From JAWLCQ01 sp041687095 (GTDB taxonomy: Bacteria; Planctomycetota; Phycisphaerae; SM23-33), in the NCBI GenBank assembly GCA_041687095.1, contig JAWLCQ010000052.1:1-27053 (forward strand): a stretch of DNA of 27,053 nt. The letters are read 5' to 3'. Shown piece by piece: positions 14,236 to 22,551 of the stretch (within the stretch, counting starts at the first letter, position 1; each line of letters opens with the position of its first letter). The notes under the pieces are model-generated. The model searched no databases. It saw only the letters and a program-made list of their open reading frames with translations, and was not told where the DNA came from. A program made the translations under genes and the position numbers.

Positions 14236-17193
14236 CTACCGCTCCTGGCGATAGGGCGTCTTGCCCTCGTACAGCCGCAGCCGCTGCTGGAACTGCCGCA
14301 CGAGCGACTCGGCCTGGTGGGTGTAGGCGAGGGCGATGGCCCGCTGGGCGGTCTGGATGGCGAGGTCGAAGCGGCCGGTTTCGGCGTAGGCGGCGGCGAG
14401 GGTATCGAGCATGTGGGCGTCGGGCACGGGGGTGGCGGCGAGGACCTGTTCGACGAGGCGGACGGCCTCGGGCCCGTTGCGGACGTCCTCCTGCGGGCAC
14501 GTCGCCAGCAGCCACGCCAGCGCCATCGCCGCCCCCGCATGCGTGGGGACGACGTCGAGGGCGCGGCGGTAGGCGGAGGCGGCGTCGGCGGGGGCGGAGG
14601 CGGCGAGGACGGCCCCGAGCATCATGAGCGTGTCGGGGTTGCGGGGGTCCAGCTCGGCCGCCGTCCGCAGCGCCTGCAGCGCCGCGTCGTACCGCCCCAG
14701 GCGGATGTGGCACAGGGCAAGCTGGTAGTACACCTCGGCGGTCTGGGGCTGGAGGCGGAGGAACGTCTCGTAGCACTGCACCGCCGCCCCGTAGTCCGCC
14801 CGCTCCGCCAGGGCCACCCCCAGGTTCAGGTACGCCGGGGCGAAGTTCGGATCGATCCGCAGCGCCTCGCCGTACTGCAGCATCGCCGCGTCCGCCCGGT
14901 CCAGCCGCGCCAGGATCGTCCCCAGGTTGTTGTGCATGCCCGCGTCGGGCCCGAAGCGTTCCAGCAGGGACCGAGCGGTCTTCTCGGCCGACAGCAGCGC
15001 CCCCTTGGACAACTGCAGGTCCATCAGCAGTTGGAGGGCGGAGCGGTGGTGGGGATCGAGGCGGACGACCTCCTCGAGCTGCGTGAAGGCGTCCTCGGCG
15101 CGTTCGACCTGGAGGAGGGCGGCGGCGAGGTTGTAGCGGACCTGGGGCAGCGACGGGTTCAGCCGCAGCGCCCGTTCGAGGGACTGGACGGCCTGGGGGG
15201 CGGACCCGGCGTGCAGCAGGGCCACCCCGAGGGCGTTGTGGCTCTGGGGGTCCTGGGGGTCGAGCTGCACGGCCCGGCGGGCGTGCTCGACGGCGCGGGT
15301 GGTGGCCCCGCGCTGCAGCAGGGCGGCGGCGAGGTTCCCGTGGGCCTCGGAGCGATCGGGATCGAGGGCGACGGCGCGCTCGAAGTGCTTGAGGGCCTCC
15401 CCGTGCTCCCCCTGCCCCGACAGGGCCACGCCCATCGCCAGGTGCGCGTCGGGGGAGTGGGGCCGGCGGTCCAGGGCGGCGCGGAGGGCTTGGATGGCCG
15501 CACCGAACTGCCCCCGCCGCGCCAGCAGCACCCCCGCGCGATGGTACGCGCGGGCGTCCTCCTCCGTCTGCAGGGCCGCCTCGTACTGCCCCAGGGCCTC
15601 GTCGATCCGCCCCGCCCGCTCCAGGGCCATCCCGAACCGCACGCGCACCCCCGCCGTGTCGTGGCCCAACCGGATCCCCTCCCGCCACAGGGCGATGGGG
15701 TCGGCGGACTGGCGGTTGCGGTGCACCGTCTGCCCGCCCCACAGCAGCAGGACGCACAGCAGGCCCACCGACAGCGGCGCCCACACGACGTACAGGCGCG
15801 CGGAGCGGTCGGGGAGGCGTTGCAGCACGGCCGCGACGAGGGCGTAGGCGCACATCGTGACCACCACGCACAGGGCGGCGAGGGGGAGGTACATGCGGTG
15901 CTCGGCGAGGAGGCGCTCGTGCGGGAAGAGGCTCGACGTGGGCAGCAGCAGCAGCCAGAACGCCGCCGCCGCGAAGCCCAGCCGCGGCCCCCGCCGCAAG
16001 GCCACCACCGTCAGCACGCCCAGAACCGCCAGGACCGCCAGGTGCGGCAGGACGGAGAGGAGCGAGTCGGGCACCGCCCCGCCGTACGCCCCCGCCGGAT
16101 GCCCCGCCCGCACCGCCAGGCGGAGGTAGTGCGGGAGGGAGCGGACCTGCGACAGCAGGTACGCCCCCGGGGTGGGCGAGCGCGGATCGAGCGACAGGTC
16201 CTCCTGGCCGAGGACGGCCACCAGGGCGGCGGCGGCGAGCACCCACGTCCCCGCCAGCCCCCCGTACAACCGCTTCCACCGCCGCACGTCCGCCTGCGGG
16301 GTGTCGAAGGCGAAGACGCGGTCGTACACGACGACCAGCAGGGGGAGGATGACGGCGAGGGGGTGCGAGAGCATCGCCGCCCCCCCCGCCACGACGGCCG
16401 CCACCGTCCAGCGCCCGCTCCGCGAGTCCAGCGCGCGGACCGCGAAGTACAGCGTGAGCAGCGACAGCAGCCCCGCGAGCACCATGCCCCGATGGACGAC
16501 GTGGGTGATGGCGTCGGTGTGCAGGGGGTGGACGACCCACAGCAGCGAGGCGACGAAGGCGAGGAGCGTGGCCCGGTCGGGCCCCGCCATGCCCGCCCCG
16601 GAACCGGGCGAACCCGCGGGCGCGCCGCAGAAGTCCATCGCCCGCCACAGTCCCGAGCGCTTGCCCGACTCCCCGCACGGATCGCAGTGGGCGCGGGAGC
16701 GGGGACCGAGCGAACGCGGGCGTAGGAGCGTGCGGCGGATGAGGGCGAACAGCGTCAGGGCGCCCAACAGGTGCAGGGCGAGGCTCACGGCGCGGTAGCC
16801 CAGGGGCGCCTCCCCGCCGAGCGCGTAGTTCACGGCCAGGCTGAGGTTCGTGAGCGGCTGCCCCGCCGCGGGGCTGCCCGGGACCCCAAGCAGCACCCGC
16901 CAGGGCTGGCCCAGATGGTGCAGGCGGGGGCTGTCCACGAGCGCGGCGAGATCCTCGGCGAGGAAGGGGTTGGCCAGGCCGTTGGCAAATACCGCCAGCC
17001 CCCCCGCCGCCAGCAGCACCGCGCACAGCGGGGCGAGCCACCAGCGGCCGTGCGGTCGGGGCCGCGCAAGTGCGCCCGCCCCCGCCGTCATTCCCCCGGT
17101 CGCCTCGGGCGGGGCACTGGGAGCCTCCGTCACCGCCCCGCCCGCCGGGCCCGATTCGCATGCAACAGGTTCCATGTCCGTCATGGGCCCCAT
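14236..17193 (-). CDS. TMTC-like multi-pass membrane protein with TPR tail
   Basis: About 985 residues. The N-terminal half (about 45-540) has many hydrophobic helices and motifs seen in TMTC-type/GT-C membrane proteins: NLSLAVNYALGG, GYRAVSLALHLLGALTLFAL, and LLWVVHPLHTDAITHVVHRG. About residues 560-985 are a dozen TPR units (e.g. AYLNLGVALAERADYGAAVQ) closing with LAWLLATCPQEDVRNG, a planctomycete-typical last unit. By family it may be a lipid-linked sugar transferase or a scaffold; no activity is proven. A Gly/Pro/Ser/Cys-rich stretch (16590-16715) interrupts the loop after the second helix group. No ribosome-binding site stands out; ATGs at 17193, 17184 and 17175 are all possible. It lies 35 bases after the mutase stop, so the two are probably co-transcribed. 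Confidence 0.85.
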   Translation of the reverse strand: MGPMTDMEPVACESGPAGGAVTEAPSAPPEATGGMTAGAGALARPRPHGRWWLAPLCAVLLAAGGLAVFANGLANPFLAEDLAALVDSPRLHHLGQPWRVLLGVPGSPAAGQPLTNLSLAVNYALGGEAPLGYRAVSLALHLLGALTLFALIRRTLLRPRSLGPRSRAHCDPCGESGKRSGLWRAMDFCGAPAGSPGSGAGMAGPDRATLLAFVASLLWVVHPLHTDAITHVVHRGMVLAGLLSLLTLYFAVRALDSRSGRWTVAAVVAGGAAMLSHPLAVILPLLVVVYDRVFAFDTPQADVRRWKRLYGGLAGTWVLAAAALVAVLGQEDLSLDPRSPTPGAYLLSQVRSLPHYLRLAVRAGHPAGAYGGAVPDSLLSVLPHLAVLAVLGVLTVVALRRGPRLGFAAAAFWLLLLPTSSLFPHERLLAEHRMYLPLAALCVVVTMCAYALVAAVLQRLPDRSARLYVVWAPLSVGLLCVLLLWGGQTVHRNRQSADPIALWREGIRLGHDTAGVRVRFGMALERAGRIDEALGQYEAALQTEEDARAYHRAGVLLARRGQFGAAIQALRAALDRRPHSPDAHLAMGVALSGQGEHGEALKHFERAVALDPDRSEAHGNLAAALLQRGATTRAVEHARRAVQLDPQDPQSHNALGVALLHAGSAPQAVQSLERALRLNPSLPQVRYNLAAALLQVERAEDAFTQLEEVVRLDPHHRSALQLLMDLQLSKGALLSAEKTARSLLERFGPDAGMHNNLGTILARLDRADAAMLQYGEALRIDPNFAPAYLNLGVALAERADYGAAVQCYETFLRLQPQTAEVYYQLALCHIRLGRYDAALQALRTAAELDPRNPDTLMMLGAVLAASAPADAASAYRRALDVVPTHAGAAMALAWLLATCPQEDVRNGPEAVRLVEQVLAATPVPDAHMLDTLAAAYAETGRFDLAIQTAQRAIALAYTHQAESLVRQFQQRLRLYEGKTPYRQER

Positions 17194-17228
17194 GATGGCG
17201 TGTGGGGCGGGCGAAGGCAAGCTTGCTG

Positions 17229-18614
17229 TCAGTGCTCGACGGGGGTTCCGAGGATGGCCTCGACCTTGGCGAGCTTCTCCTTCATCAGGGCCTGGTCCCT
17301 GGCCTCGAGGGTGAGGCGGAGGAGGGGCTCGGTGTTGGAGGGGCGGACGTTGCACCACCAGTCCTCGTACTGGCAGGTGACCCCGTCGAGGTGGTCGATC
17401 TGGGCGTCGGAGAAGGCCTGCTCGATCTCGAGCATCTTGGCGGCCTTGTCGGCGACGGCGAAGTTGATCTCCCCGCTGTGGGCGTAGCGGTTGATGGGAG
17501 CGATCAGCTCGCTGAAGGGGCGGTTCTTGTCGGTCAGGACGGTGAGGGCGGCAGCGAAGGCGATGGCCCCGGAGTCGGCGTTGTAGTTGTCGCGGAAGTA
17601 GAAGTGCCCGCTCAGCTCGCCCCCGAACACTCCGTGCCCCTCGGTCATGGTCTTCTTCATGTACGCATGGCCGACGCGTTCGCGGCGCGGCACGCCGCCG
17701 GCGGCGCGGATCTCCTCGGGCACGGCCCGGGAGGAGCGGAGGTCGTACACGACCATCGCCCCGGAGTTGTCCTGCAGGAAGTGCCTCGCCAGCAGCGCCG
17801 TCATCAGGTCCGCCCGCACCACGCCCCCGTTCTCGTCGATGAACATGCACCGGTCCGCGTCCCCGTCCATGCAGATCCCCAGGTCCGCCTTGTGCTCGCG
17901 GACGGCCGCGCGGACCTGCGCGAGGTTCGCCTCCACCAGCGGGTTGGGCGGATGGGCGAAGCCCTCCCCGATCTCGAAGTTCAGGGGGATCATCTCGAGG
18001 TTGGGCACCCCGTCGAAGACGGCCGGGATCATCTTCCCCCCCATCCCGTTGGAGGCGTCGACGGCGACTTTGATGGGGCGGTCGAGCTTGAGGAACCGCA
18101 GCACGTGCTTGCGGTACTCCTCCCAGAGGTCCATCTGGATGACGGGGGCGACGGAGGCCCCGGGGGGCATGCGGCGGATGGTGCCCACCAGCCGCTGGAT
18201 CTCCTGCAGGCCCGTCTCCTGCCCCACCGGGCGGGCCCGGGCCCCGGAGATCTTGAACCCGTTGTACTCCATCGGATTGTGCGAGGCGGTGATCTGGATG
18301 CCCCCGCACGCCCCGAGGTGGTTGATGGCGAAGTAGACCATCGGGGTGTCGCACAGGCCGATGTCCACGCACTCCACCCCGCTGGACCGCACGCCCTCGA
18401 TGAGGGCCTCGGCGAGCGAGGGGCTGTGCGGACGCATGTCCCGCCCCACGATCATCCGGTTGCTCGACGCCTGCCCCCGCTCGTACCCGCTCAGCAGGGA
18501 CCGCAGGAACCCCGCCGACGCGTGGCCAATCTTCCACGCCAGGTCCTCATCGATCTCCGGACCGTAGATCCCGCGAACGTCATACGCCTTGAACACCTTT
18601 TCAATCTTCGCCAT
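17229..18614 (-). CDS. Phosphomannomutase/phosphoglucomutase
   Basis: This enzyme interconverts hexose 1- and 6-phosphates (mannose and/or glucose) for sugar-nucleotide and polysaccharide synthesis in the cytoplasm. It is 461 residues, the usual length for the alpha-D-phosphohexomutase family. Domain order is complete: FKAYDVRGIYG at the start, the phosphoserine loop TASHNP with S111, the metal loop DGDADR (about 240-245), the sugar-binding loop GGELSGHFYF (about 327-336) and the phosphate-binding loop RPSNTEPLLRL near the end. The GGELSGH form fits the PMM/PGM (AlgC/ManB-like) subgroup better than GlmM. ATG 18614 is preceded by AAAGGAG at ideal spacing. The downstream membrane-TPR gene, possibly a glycosyltransferase, would fit a sugar-polymer pathway. 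Confidence 0.94.
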   Translation of the reverse strand: MAKIEKVFKAYDVRGIYGPEIDEDLAWKIGHASAGFLRSLLSGYERGQASSNRMIVGRDMRPHSPSLAEALIEGVRSSGVECVDIGLCDTPMVYFAINHLGACGGIQITASHNPMEYNGFKISGARARPVGQETGLQEIQRLVGTIRRMPPGASVAPVIQMDLWEEYRKHVLRFLKLDRPIKVAVDASNGMGGKMIPAVFDGVPNLEMIPLNFEIGEGFAHPPNPLVEANLAQVRAAVREHKADLGICMDGDADRCMFIDENGGVVRADLMTALLARHFLQDNSGAMVVYDLRSSRAVPEEIRAAGGVPRRERVGHAYMKKTMTEGHGVFGGELSGHFYFRDNYNADSGAIAFAAALTVLTDKNRPFSELIAPINRYAHSGEINFAVADKAAKMLEIEQAFSDAQIDHLDGVTCQYEDWWCNVRPSNTEPLLRLTLEARDQALMKEKLAKVEAILGTPVEH

Positions 18615-18660
18615 GAGGGCTCCTTTCCTCGCGTCGGAGGCACCCTTGATTATTGTACTT

Positions 18661-18680
18661 ACGGTCGCGATTGCAACCGT
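18661..18680. promoter_or_regulatory. Possible operator dyad between divergent genes
   Basis: An imperfect dyad, ACGGT (18661-18665) and ACCGT (18676-18680), with partly symmetric bases between, sits in the divergent gap between the mutase and DUF1330-like genes. A TACAAT box on the minus strand (18654-18659) lies beside it and could be a -10 for the mutase gene. Evidence is weak. Confidence 0.25.
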
Positions 18681-18785
18681 CCGTTGCGAAAGGCCCGCGG
18701 CAAAAGGCGGAACATCCCGTTGCCCTCCGGGGGCTCGGGGCGTACTGTGTAGCACTTGGAACCCGTAGGCCCGGAGAAGCCCCCC

Positions 18786-19124
18786 GTGATTGTAGTGCTG
18801 AACCTGTTCGACATCATCCCCGGCCGCGAGCGGGACTATGCGCAGTACCTCCGCCGCGTCCAGCCCATCCTGGACCGCCACAAGGCCGCGGTGCTGGTGT
18901 ACGGCCTGACGAGGATGATCTACATGGGCGCCTGCACGCAGGAGTACTGCGGGATGATCGCCTACCCGTCCCTGCAGGAGTTGCGGGAACTCTCCCACGA
19001 CCCCGATTTCCTCGCCATCCGCCGCCTGCGGGACGACTCGACCAAGAACTACGTCCTGACGGCCATCGAGAGCTTCCCGAGCATCGACGCCGCGGCCGAG
19101 CACCTGGAGAACGGCGGGGACTGA
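18786..19124 (+). CDS. DUF1330-like small alpha/beta-barrel protein
   Basis: A 112-residue protein. I choose the GTG at 18786 because GGAGAAG lies about eight bases upstream and the protein then begins directly with the first strand (IVVLNLFDI). The frame is also open from a TTG at 18756. The pattern strand - PGRERDYAQYLRRVQPILDRH helix - strand VLVYG - strand - MIAYPSLQELRELSHDPDFLAIRRLR helix fits the dimeric ferredoxin-like barrel of DUF1330 and related monooxygenase-like families. The catalytic role is unknown, and the family call rests on the fold pattern. It is divergent from the mutase gene and precedes ilvD by about 200 bases containing a partial CGAAACTCGAAAA repeat and a GC hairpin (19257-19277). 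Confidence 0.65.
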   Translation: MIVVLNLFDIIPGRERDYAQYLRRVQPILDRHKAAVLVYGLTRMIYMGACTQEYCGMIAYPSLQELRELSHDPDFLAIRRLRDDSTKNYVLTAIESFPSIDAAAEHLENGGD

Positions 19125-19256
19125 TTTTCGGTGGCCGAGTTTCGGGGTTCGACTGCCCGATCCGTCACGTCCGCCTGCGGGCGATCGATTCGCCTTCCCA
19201 GTCGAAAATCGAAGCTCGAAACTCGAAAATGCAGTATCCTGTACGACTTCCCCAGG

Positions 19257-19277
19257 CCCCCCGGCTGCGTCGGGGGG
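19257..19277. other. GC-rich hairpin ahead of ilvD
   Basis: CCCCCCG (19257-19263) pairs with CGGGGGG (19271-19277) over a 7-base loop, about 45 bases before the ilvD ATG. It could end transcripts from the DUF1330-like gene or act in the ilvD leader. No U-run follows. The leader also contains a CTCGAAACTCGAAAA repeat fragment (19215-19229). Confidence 0.35.
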
Positions 19278-19322
19278 GACCCCGGGAACGACCGAGAACG
19301 CTTGAGCAGAAAGAGACCGACC

Positions 19323-21188
19323 ATGCGTAGCGACCGAGTGAAAGCCGGACTGGAACGGGGCCCCCACCGCAGCCTGCTGAAGGCGACGGGGCTCACCGAC
19401 AAGGACATCCGCCGCCCCCTCATCGCGGTGGTCAACAGCTACACCGACATCGTCCCCGGGCACGTCCACCTCGACGCCGTGGGCGACTTCGTCAAGGACC
19501 AGGTCCGCCGCGCCGGGGGCACCCCCTTCCTCTTCAACACCATCGCCATCTGCGACGGGATCGCCATGGGGCACTACGGGATGAAGTACTCCCTCGCCTC
19601 CCGCGAGATCATCGCCGATTCCGTCGAGGCCATGTGCGAAGCCCACCAGTTCGACGCCATGATCTGCCTCCCCAACTGCGACAAGATCGTCCCGGGGATG
19701 TTCCTGGCGGCGCTGCGGCTCAACATCCCCGCCATCTTCGTCTCCGGGGGGCCCATGGAGGCCGGACGCGTCTGCGACAAGGACGTCGACCTCATCGACC
19801 AGTTCTACGCCGTCGCCCAGCAGAAGACCGGCAAGATGACCGAGCGCGAGGTCCAGGAGTACGAGAACAACACCTGCCCCACCTGCGGGTCCTGCAGCGG
19901 CATGTTCACCGCCAACAGCATGAACTGCCTCAGCGAGGCCATCGGCATGGCCCTGCCCGGCAACGGGACCACCCTCGCCACCACCCCCGTCCGCAGGGAG
20001 TTGTACAAGGAAGCGTCCAAGCGCATCGTCCAGATGGCCCGAGAGTGGGGCGAGAGCGACTGCAGCCCCGCCTACCCCCTGCTGCCCCGCAACATCATGA
20101 CCCGCGAGGCCTTCGCCAACGCCTTCACCCTCGACATGGCCATGGGCGGGTCCACCAACACCGTCCTGCACCTGCTGGCGATGGCGACGGAGGCGGGCGT
20201 GAAGTTCGGCCTCAAGGACATCGAGGCCGTCTCCCAGCGCACCCCCAACATCTGCCGCGTCGCCCCCTCCTCCACCCCCGAGGGCCGCATCTACCACATG
20301 CAGGACGTTCACCGCGCGGGCGGGATCCCCACGATCCTCGGGCAGCTCTGGTGGGACCGCAAGGAGCTGATCCACACCGACTGCATGACCGTCACGGGCG
20401 AAACGATGGGCGAGAACCTCCGCAAGTACTCCCTCCGCAGCAAGGACCTCTGCCCCCTGGCGAAGAAGCTCTACCGCGAGGGCTGGAAGGCGACGGGGCG
20501 ATCCGTGGACCAGGTCCGCGCGATGTACCGCGGGGAGAAGCCCGTGAAGCTCCCCGTCAAGAACAACGGCAAGCTCGACGCGCAGGACGTCATCCGCCCG
20601 CTCGACCGGGCGTTCACCGAAAAGGGCGGGCTCGTCGTCCTCTACGGGAACATCGCCGACAAGGGCAGCGTCGTGAAGCTCGCCGGGGTGGACCCCAAGA
20701 TGTACGTCCACAGCGGACCCGCCGTCATCTTCGAGTCCCAGGAGGACGCCTGCAGCGGGATCCTCGCCGGGAAGGTGACCGCGGGCGACGTGGTGGTCAT
20801 CCGCAACGAGGGCCCGCGCGGGGGGCCCGGCATGCAGGAGATGCTCGCCCCCACCAGCTACATCAAGGGCATGGGCCTGGGCGACCAGTGCGCCCTGATC
20901 ACCGACGGGCGCTTCAGCGGCGGGACCGCCGGGGCGTGCATCGGGCACATCTCCCCCGAAGCCGCCGCCGGGGGCGAGATCGGCCTGCTGAAGGACGGGG
21001 ACGTCATCGAGATCGACATCCCCGCCGGGACGCTCAACGCCAAGGTCAGCGCCGCCGAGTTCGCCCGCCGCCGCAAGGCCTACACGCCCAAGCCCGCCCC
21101 GATCCGCCACGGCGCCCTCGGCCGCTACGCCGCCCACGCCACCAGCGCCGACACCGGCGCGGTCCTGGACTGGCCCGGCAAGCCATGA
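19323..21188 (+). CDS. ilvD: Dihydroxy-acid dehydratase
   Basis: This Fe-S enzyme removes water from 2,3-dihydroxy-isovalerate and 2,3-dihydroxy-3-methylvalerate, the third common step of valine and isoleucine synthesis. The 621-residue length is close to the E. coli protein, with near-identical motifs: VVNSYTDIVPGHVHLD, FNTIAICDGIAMGHYGM, LPNCDK (C119), TCPTCGSCSGMFTANSMN (C185-C191), MAMGGSTNTVLHLLA, EGPRGGPGMQEML and LITDGRFSGGT. Residue G46 stands where [2Fe-2S] members have their extra Cys (PGH rather than PCN), so the E. coli-like [4Fe-4S] subtype is expected. ATG 19323 has a weak AGAAAGAGA upstream. No other ilv or leu gene is near. The following ATPase ORF opens four bases after the stop. 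Confidence 0.97.
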   Translation: MRSDRVKAGLERGPHRSLLKATGLTDKDIRRPLIAVVNSYTDIVPGHVHLDAVGDFVKDQVRRAGGTPFLFNTIAICDGIAMGHYGMKYSLASREIIADSVEAMCEAHQFDAMICLPNCDKIVPGMFLAALRLNIPAIFVSGGPMEAGRVCDKDVDLIDQFYAVAQQKTGKMTEREVQEYENNTCPTCGSCSGMFTANSMNCLSEAIGMALPGNGTTLATTPVRRELYKEASKRIVQMAREWGESDCSPAYPLLPRNIMTREAFANAFTLDMAMGGSTNTVLHLLAMATEAGVKFGLKDIEAVSQRTPNICRVAPSSTPEGRIYHMQDVHRAGGIPTILGQLWWDRKELIHTDCMTVTGETMGENLRKYSLRSKDLCPLAKKLYREGWKATGRSVDQVRAMYRGEKPVKLPVKNNGKLDAQDVIRPLDRAFTEKGGLVVLYGNIADKGSVVKLAGVDPKMYVHSGPAVIFESQEDACSGILAGKVTAGDVVVIRNEGPRGGPGMQEMLAPTSYIKGMGLGDQCALITDGRFSGGTAGACIGHISPEAAAGGEIGLLKDGDVIEIDIPAGTLNAKVSAAEFARRRKAYTPKPAPIRHGALGRYAAHATSADTGAVLDWPGKP

Positions 21189-21192
21189 CAGA

Positions 21193-22551
21193 ATGAGCGA
21201 ACACGGCAACCGCGACCCCGACATGCGCGAAGAGTATGACTTCTCCGGAGGCGTCCGCGGGAAGCACGCCGCCCGGTATGCCGAAAGGACGGATCTCGCC
21301 ATGAGCGAGCAGGATGTAGGCAAGGACAACGAGCTTGGCAAAGGGTTCCTCCGCCGTCTGGTCCTGAAGGACTACAAGAGCATCGCTGCCTGCGATATCC
21401 GACCCAGCCGCTTCACCGTGTTCGTCGGGCCCAACGGGGCGGGCAAGAGCAACATCCTGGACTCGCTCCGCTTCGTCTCGGACTCGCTCCGCAACTCGCT
21501 GGAGTACGCCCTGCGCGACCGCGGCGGACTTGGCGAGGTTCGGCGGCGGTCCCAGGGACACCCTCGGCATTTCGGCGTCCGCATGGAGATGAGGTTGCCG
21601 GACGGATCAGACGCCCTCTACGCCTTCCAGATCGGCGCCCGCAAGGACAGCGGATTCGTCGTGCAGAAGGAGGTGTGCACCATCCGCCTGCCCGAACCCT
21701 CGGCATCCGTCATCCACCACTATCGCGTCGAGAACGGCAAACTCCGGGCTGGGTCGGGCGACCTGCGAGCTGCCATCGAGCCCGACCGCCTGTACCTTGG
21801 GCTCATTTCGGGCGTGCCCGAGTTCCGTCCCGTGTACGACGGGCTCACCCGCATGGGGTTCTACAATCTCAATCCCGAACGCATCCGCGAACTCCAGTCG
21901 CCCGACCCCGCCGACGTCCTGGCTCGCGACGGGGGCAACATCGCGTCCATCCTCCAAAGCCTTCGCAACGCTCCGGACGTGAAGGAACGAATCGAGCAGT
22001 ACCTCAGCACCATCGTCCCCGGCGTGCATGGCGCCAGCGCGAAAGTCCTGGGACCCAAGGAAACCGTCGAGTTTCGCCAGGAGGTGCAGGAAGGCGCCGC
22101 GCCCTGGAAGTTCCTCGCCGCCAGCATGTCCGACGGAACCCTCCGCGCCCTGGGCATCCTCGTCGCTCTGTTCCAGGCGGCCGCCGACCGCAACGGGCGG
22201 ACACCCCTGGTCGCCATCGAGGAGCCCGAAGTCGCCCTGCATCCCGCCGCCCTTGGCGCCCTGGCCGACGCCATGCTCGAAGCCTCCCAGCATACGCAGG
22301 TCCTCGTCACCTCACACAGCCCCGAACTGCTCGACAACGAGCACATCGGGGCGGAGAACATCTTCGCCGTCGTCGCCGAGCACGGGGAAACGCGCGTCGG
22401 ACCCGTCGATGAGCCCACCCGCGAGGCTCTGAAGGAAGGACTGTACACACCCGGCGAACTGCTCCGCATCCAGCAGATCTGCCCCACCGCCGACGTCTTC
22501 CGCAACGATGGCCAGCAACTGAACCTCTTCGACCTCGGAGTCCTCTCGTGA
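21193..22551 (+). CDS. AAA/ABC-type ATPase (OLD/RecF-like), possible defence ATPase
   Basis: SMC/RecF-like ATPase. From ATG 21193 it has 452 residues, but AAAGGA (21285-21290) before ATG 21301 suggests a 416-residue form. Residues 53-90 hold the strand LVLKDYKSIAACDI and Walker A GPNGAGKSN (79-87). MSDGTLRALGILVALF is the ABC signature region. LVAIEEPEVALHP is Walker B with the catalytic Glu. VTSHSPELLD is the switch His region. No coiled-coil arm and no TOPRIM domain are fused, but the next gene supplies a TOPRIM-like protein with a GTGA overlap. Residues 1-32 of the long form resemble the head of a separate small protein family (DFSGGVRGK). By layout the pair resembles PARIS (AriA/AriB) or RloA/RloB. 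Defence function is an inference. Confidence 0.85.
   Translation: MSEHGNRDPDMREEYDFSGGVRGKHAARYAERTDLAMSEQDVGKDNELGKGFLRRLVLKDYKSIAACDIRPSRFTVFVGPNGAGKSNILDSLRFVSDSLRNSLEYALRDRGGLGEVRRRSQGHPRHFGVRMEMRLPDGSDALYAFQIGARKDSGFVVQKEVCTIRLPEPSASVIHHYRVENGKLRAGSGDLRAAIEPDRLYLGLISGVPEFRPVYDGLTRMGFYNLNPERIRELQSPDPADVLARDGGNIASILQSLRNAPDVKERIEQYLSTIVPGVHGASAKVLGPKETVEFRQEVQEGAAPWKFLAASMSDGTLRALGILVALFQAAADRNGRTPLVAIEEPEVALHPAALGALADAMLEASQHTQVLVTSHSPELLDNEHIGAENIFAVVAEHGETRVGPVDEPTREALKEGLYTPGELLRIQQICPTADVFRNDGQQLNLFDLGVLS

Noticed and set aside
19229..19330. Leader peptide/attenuator for ilvD
   Set aside because: A 33-codon ORF overlaps the ilvD start, but it has no run of Ile, Leu or Val codons and no alternative hairpins.
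17229..21341. Very long minus-strand open frame
   Set aside because: Only the part 17229-18614 is a real gene (mutase). The rest is antisense to ilvD and results from GC-rich DNA lacking stop codons.
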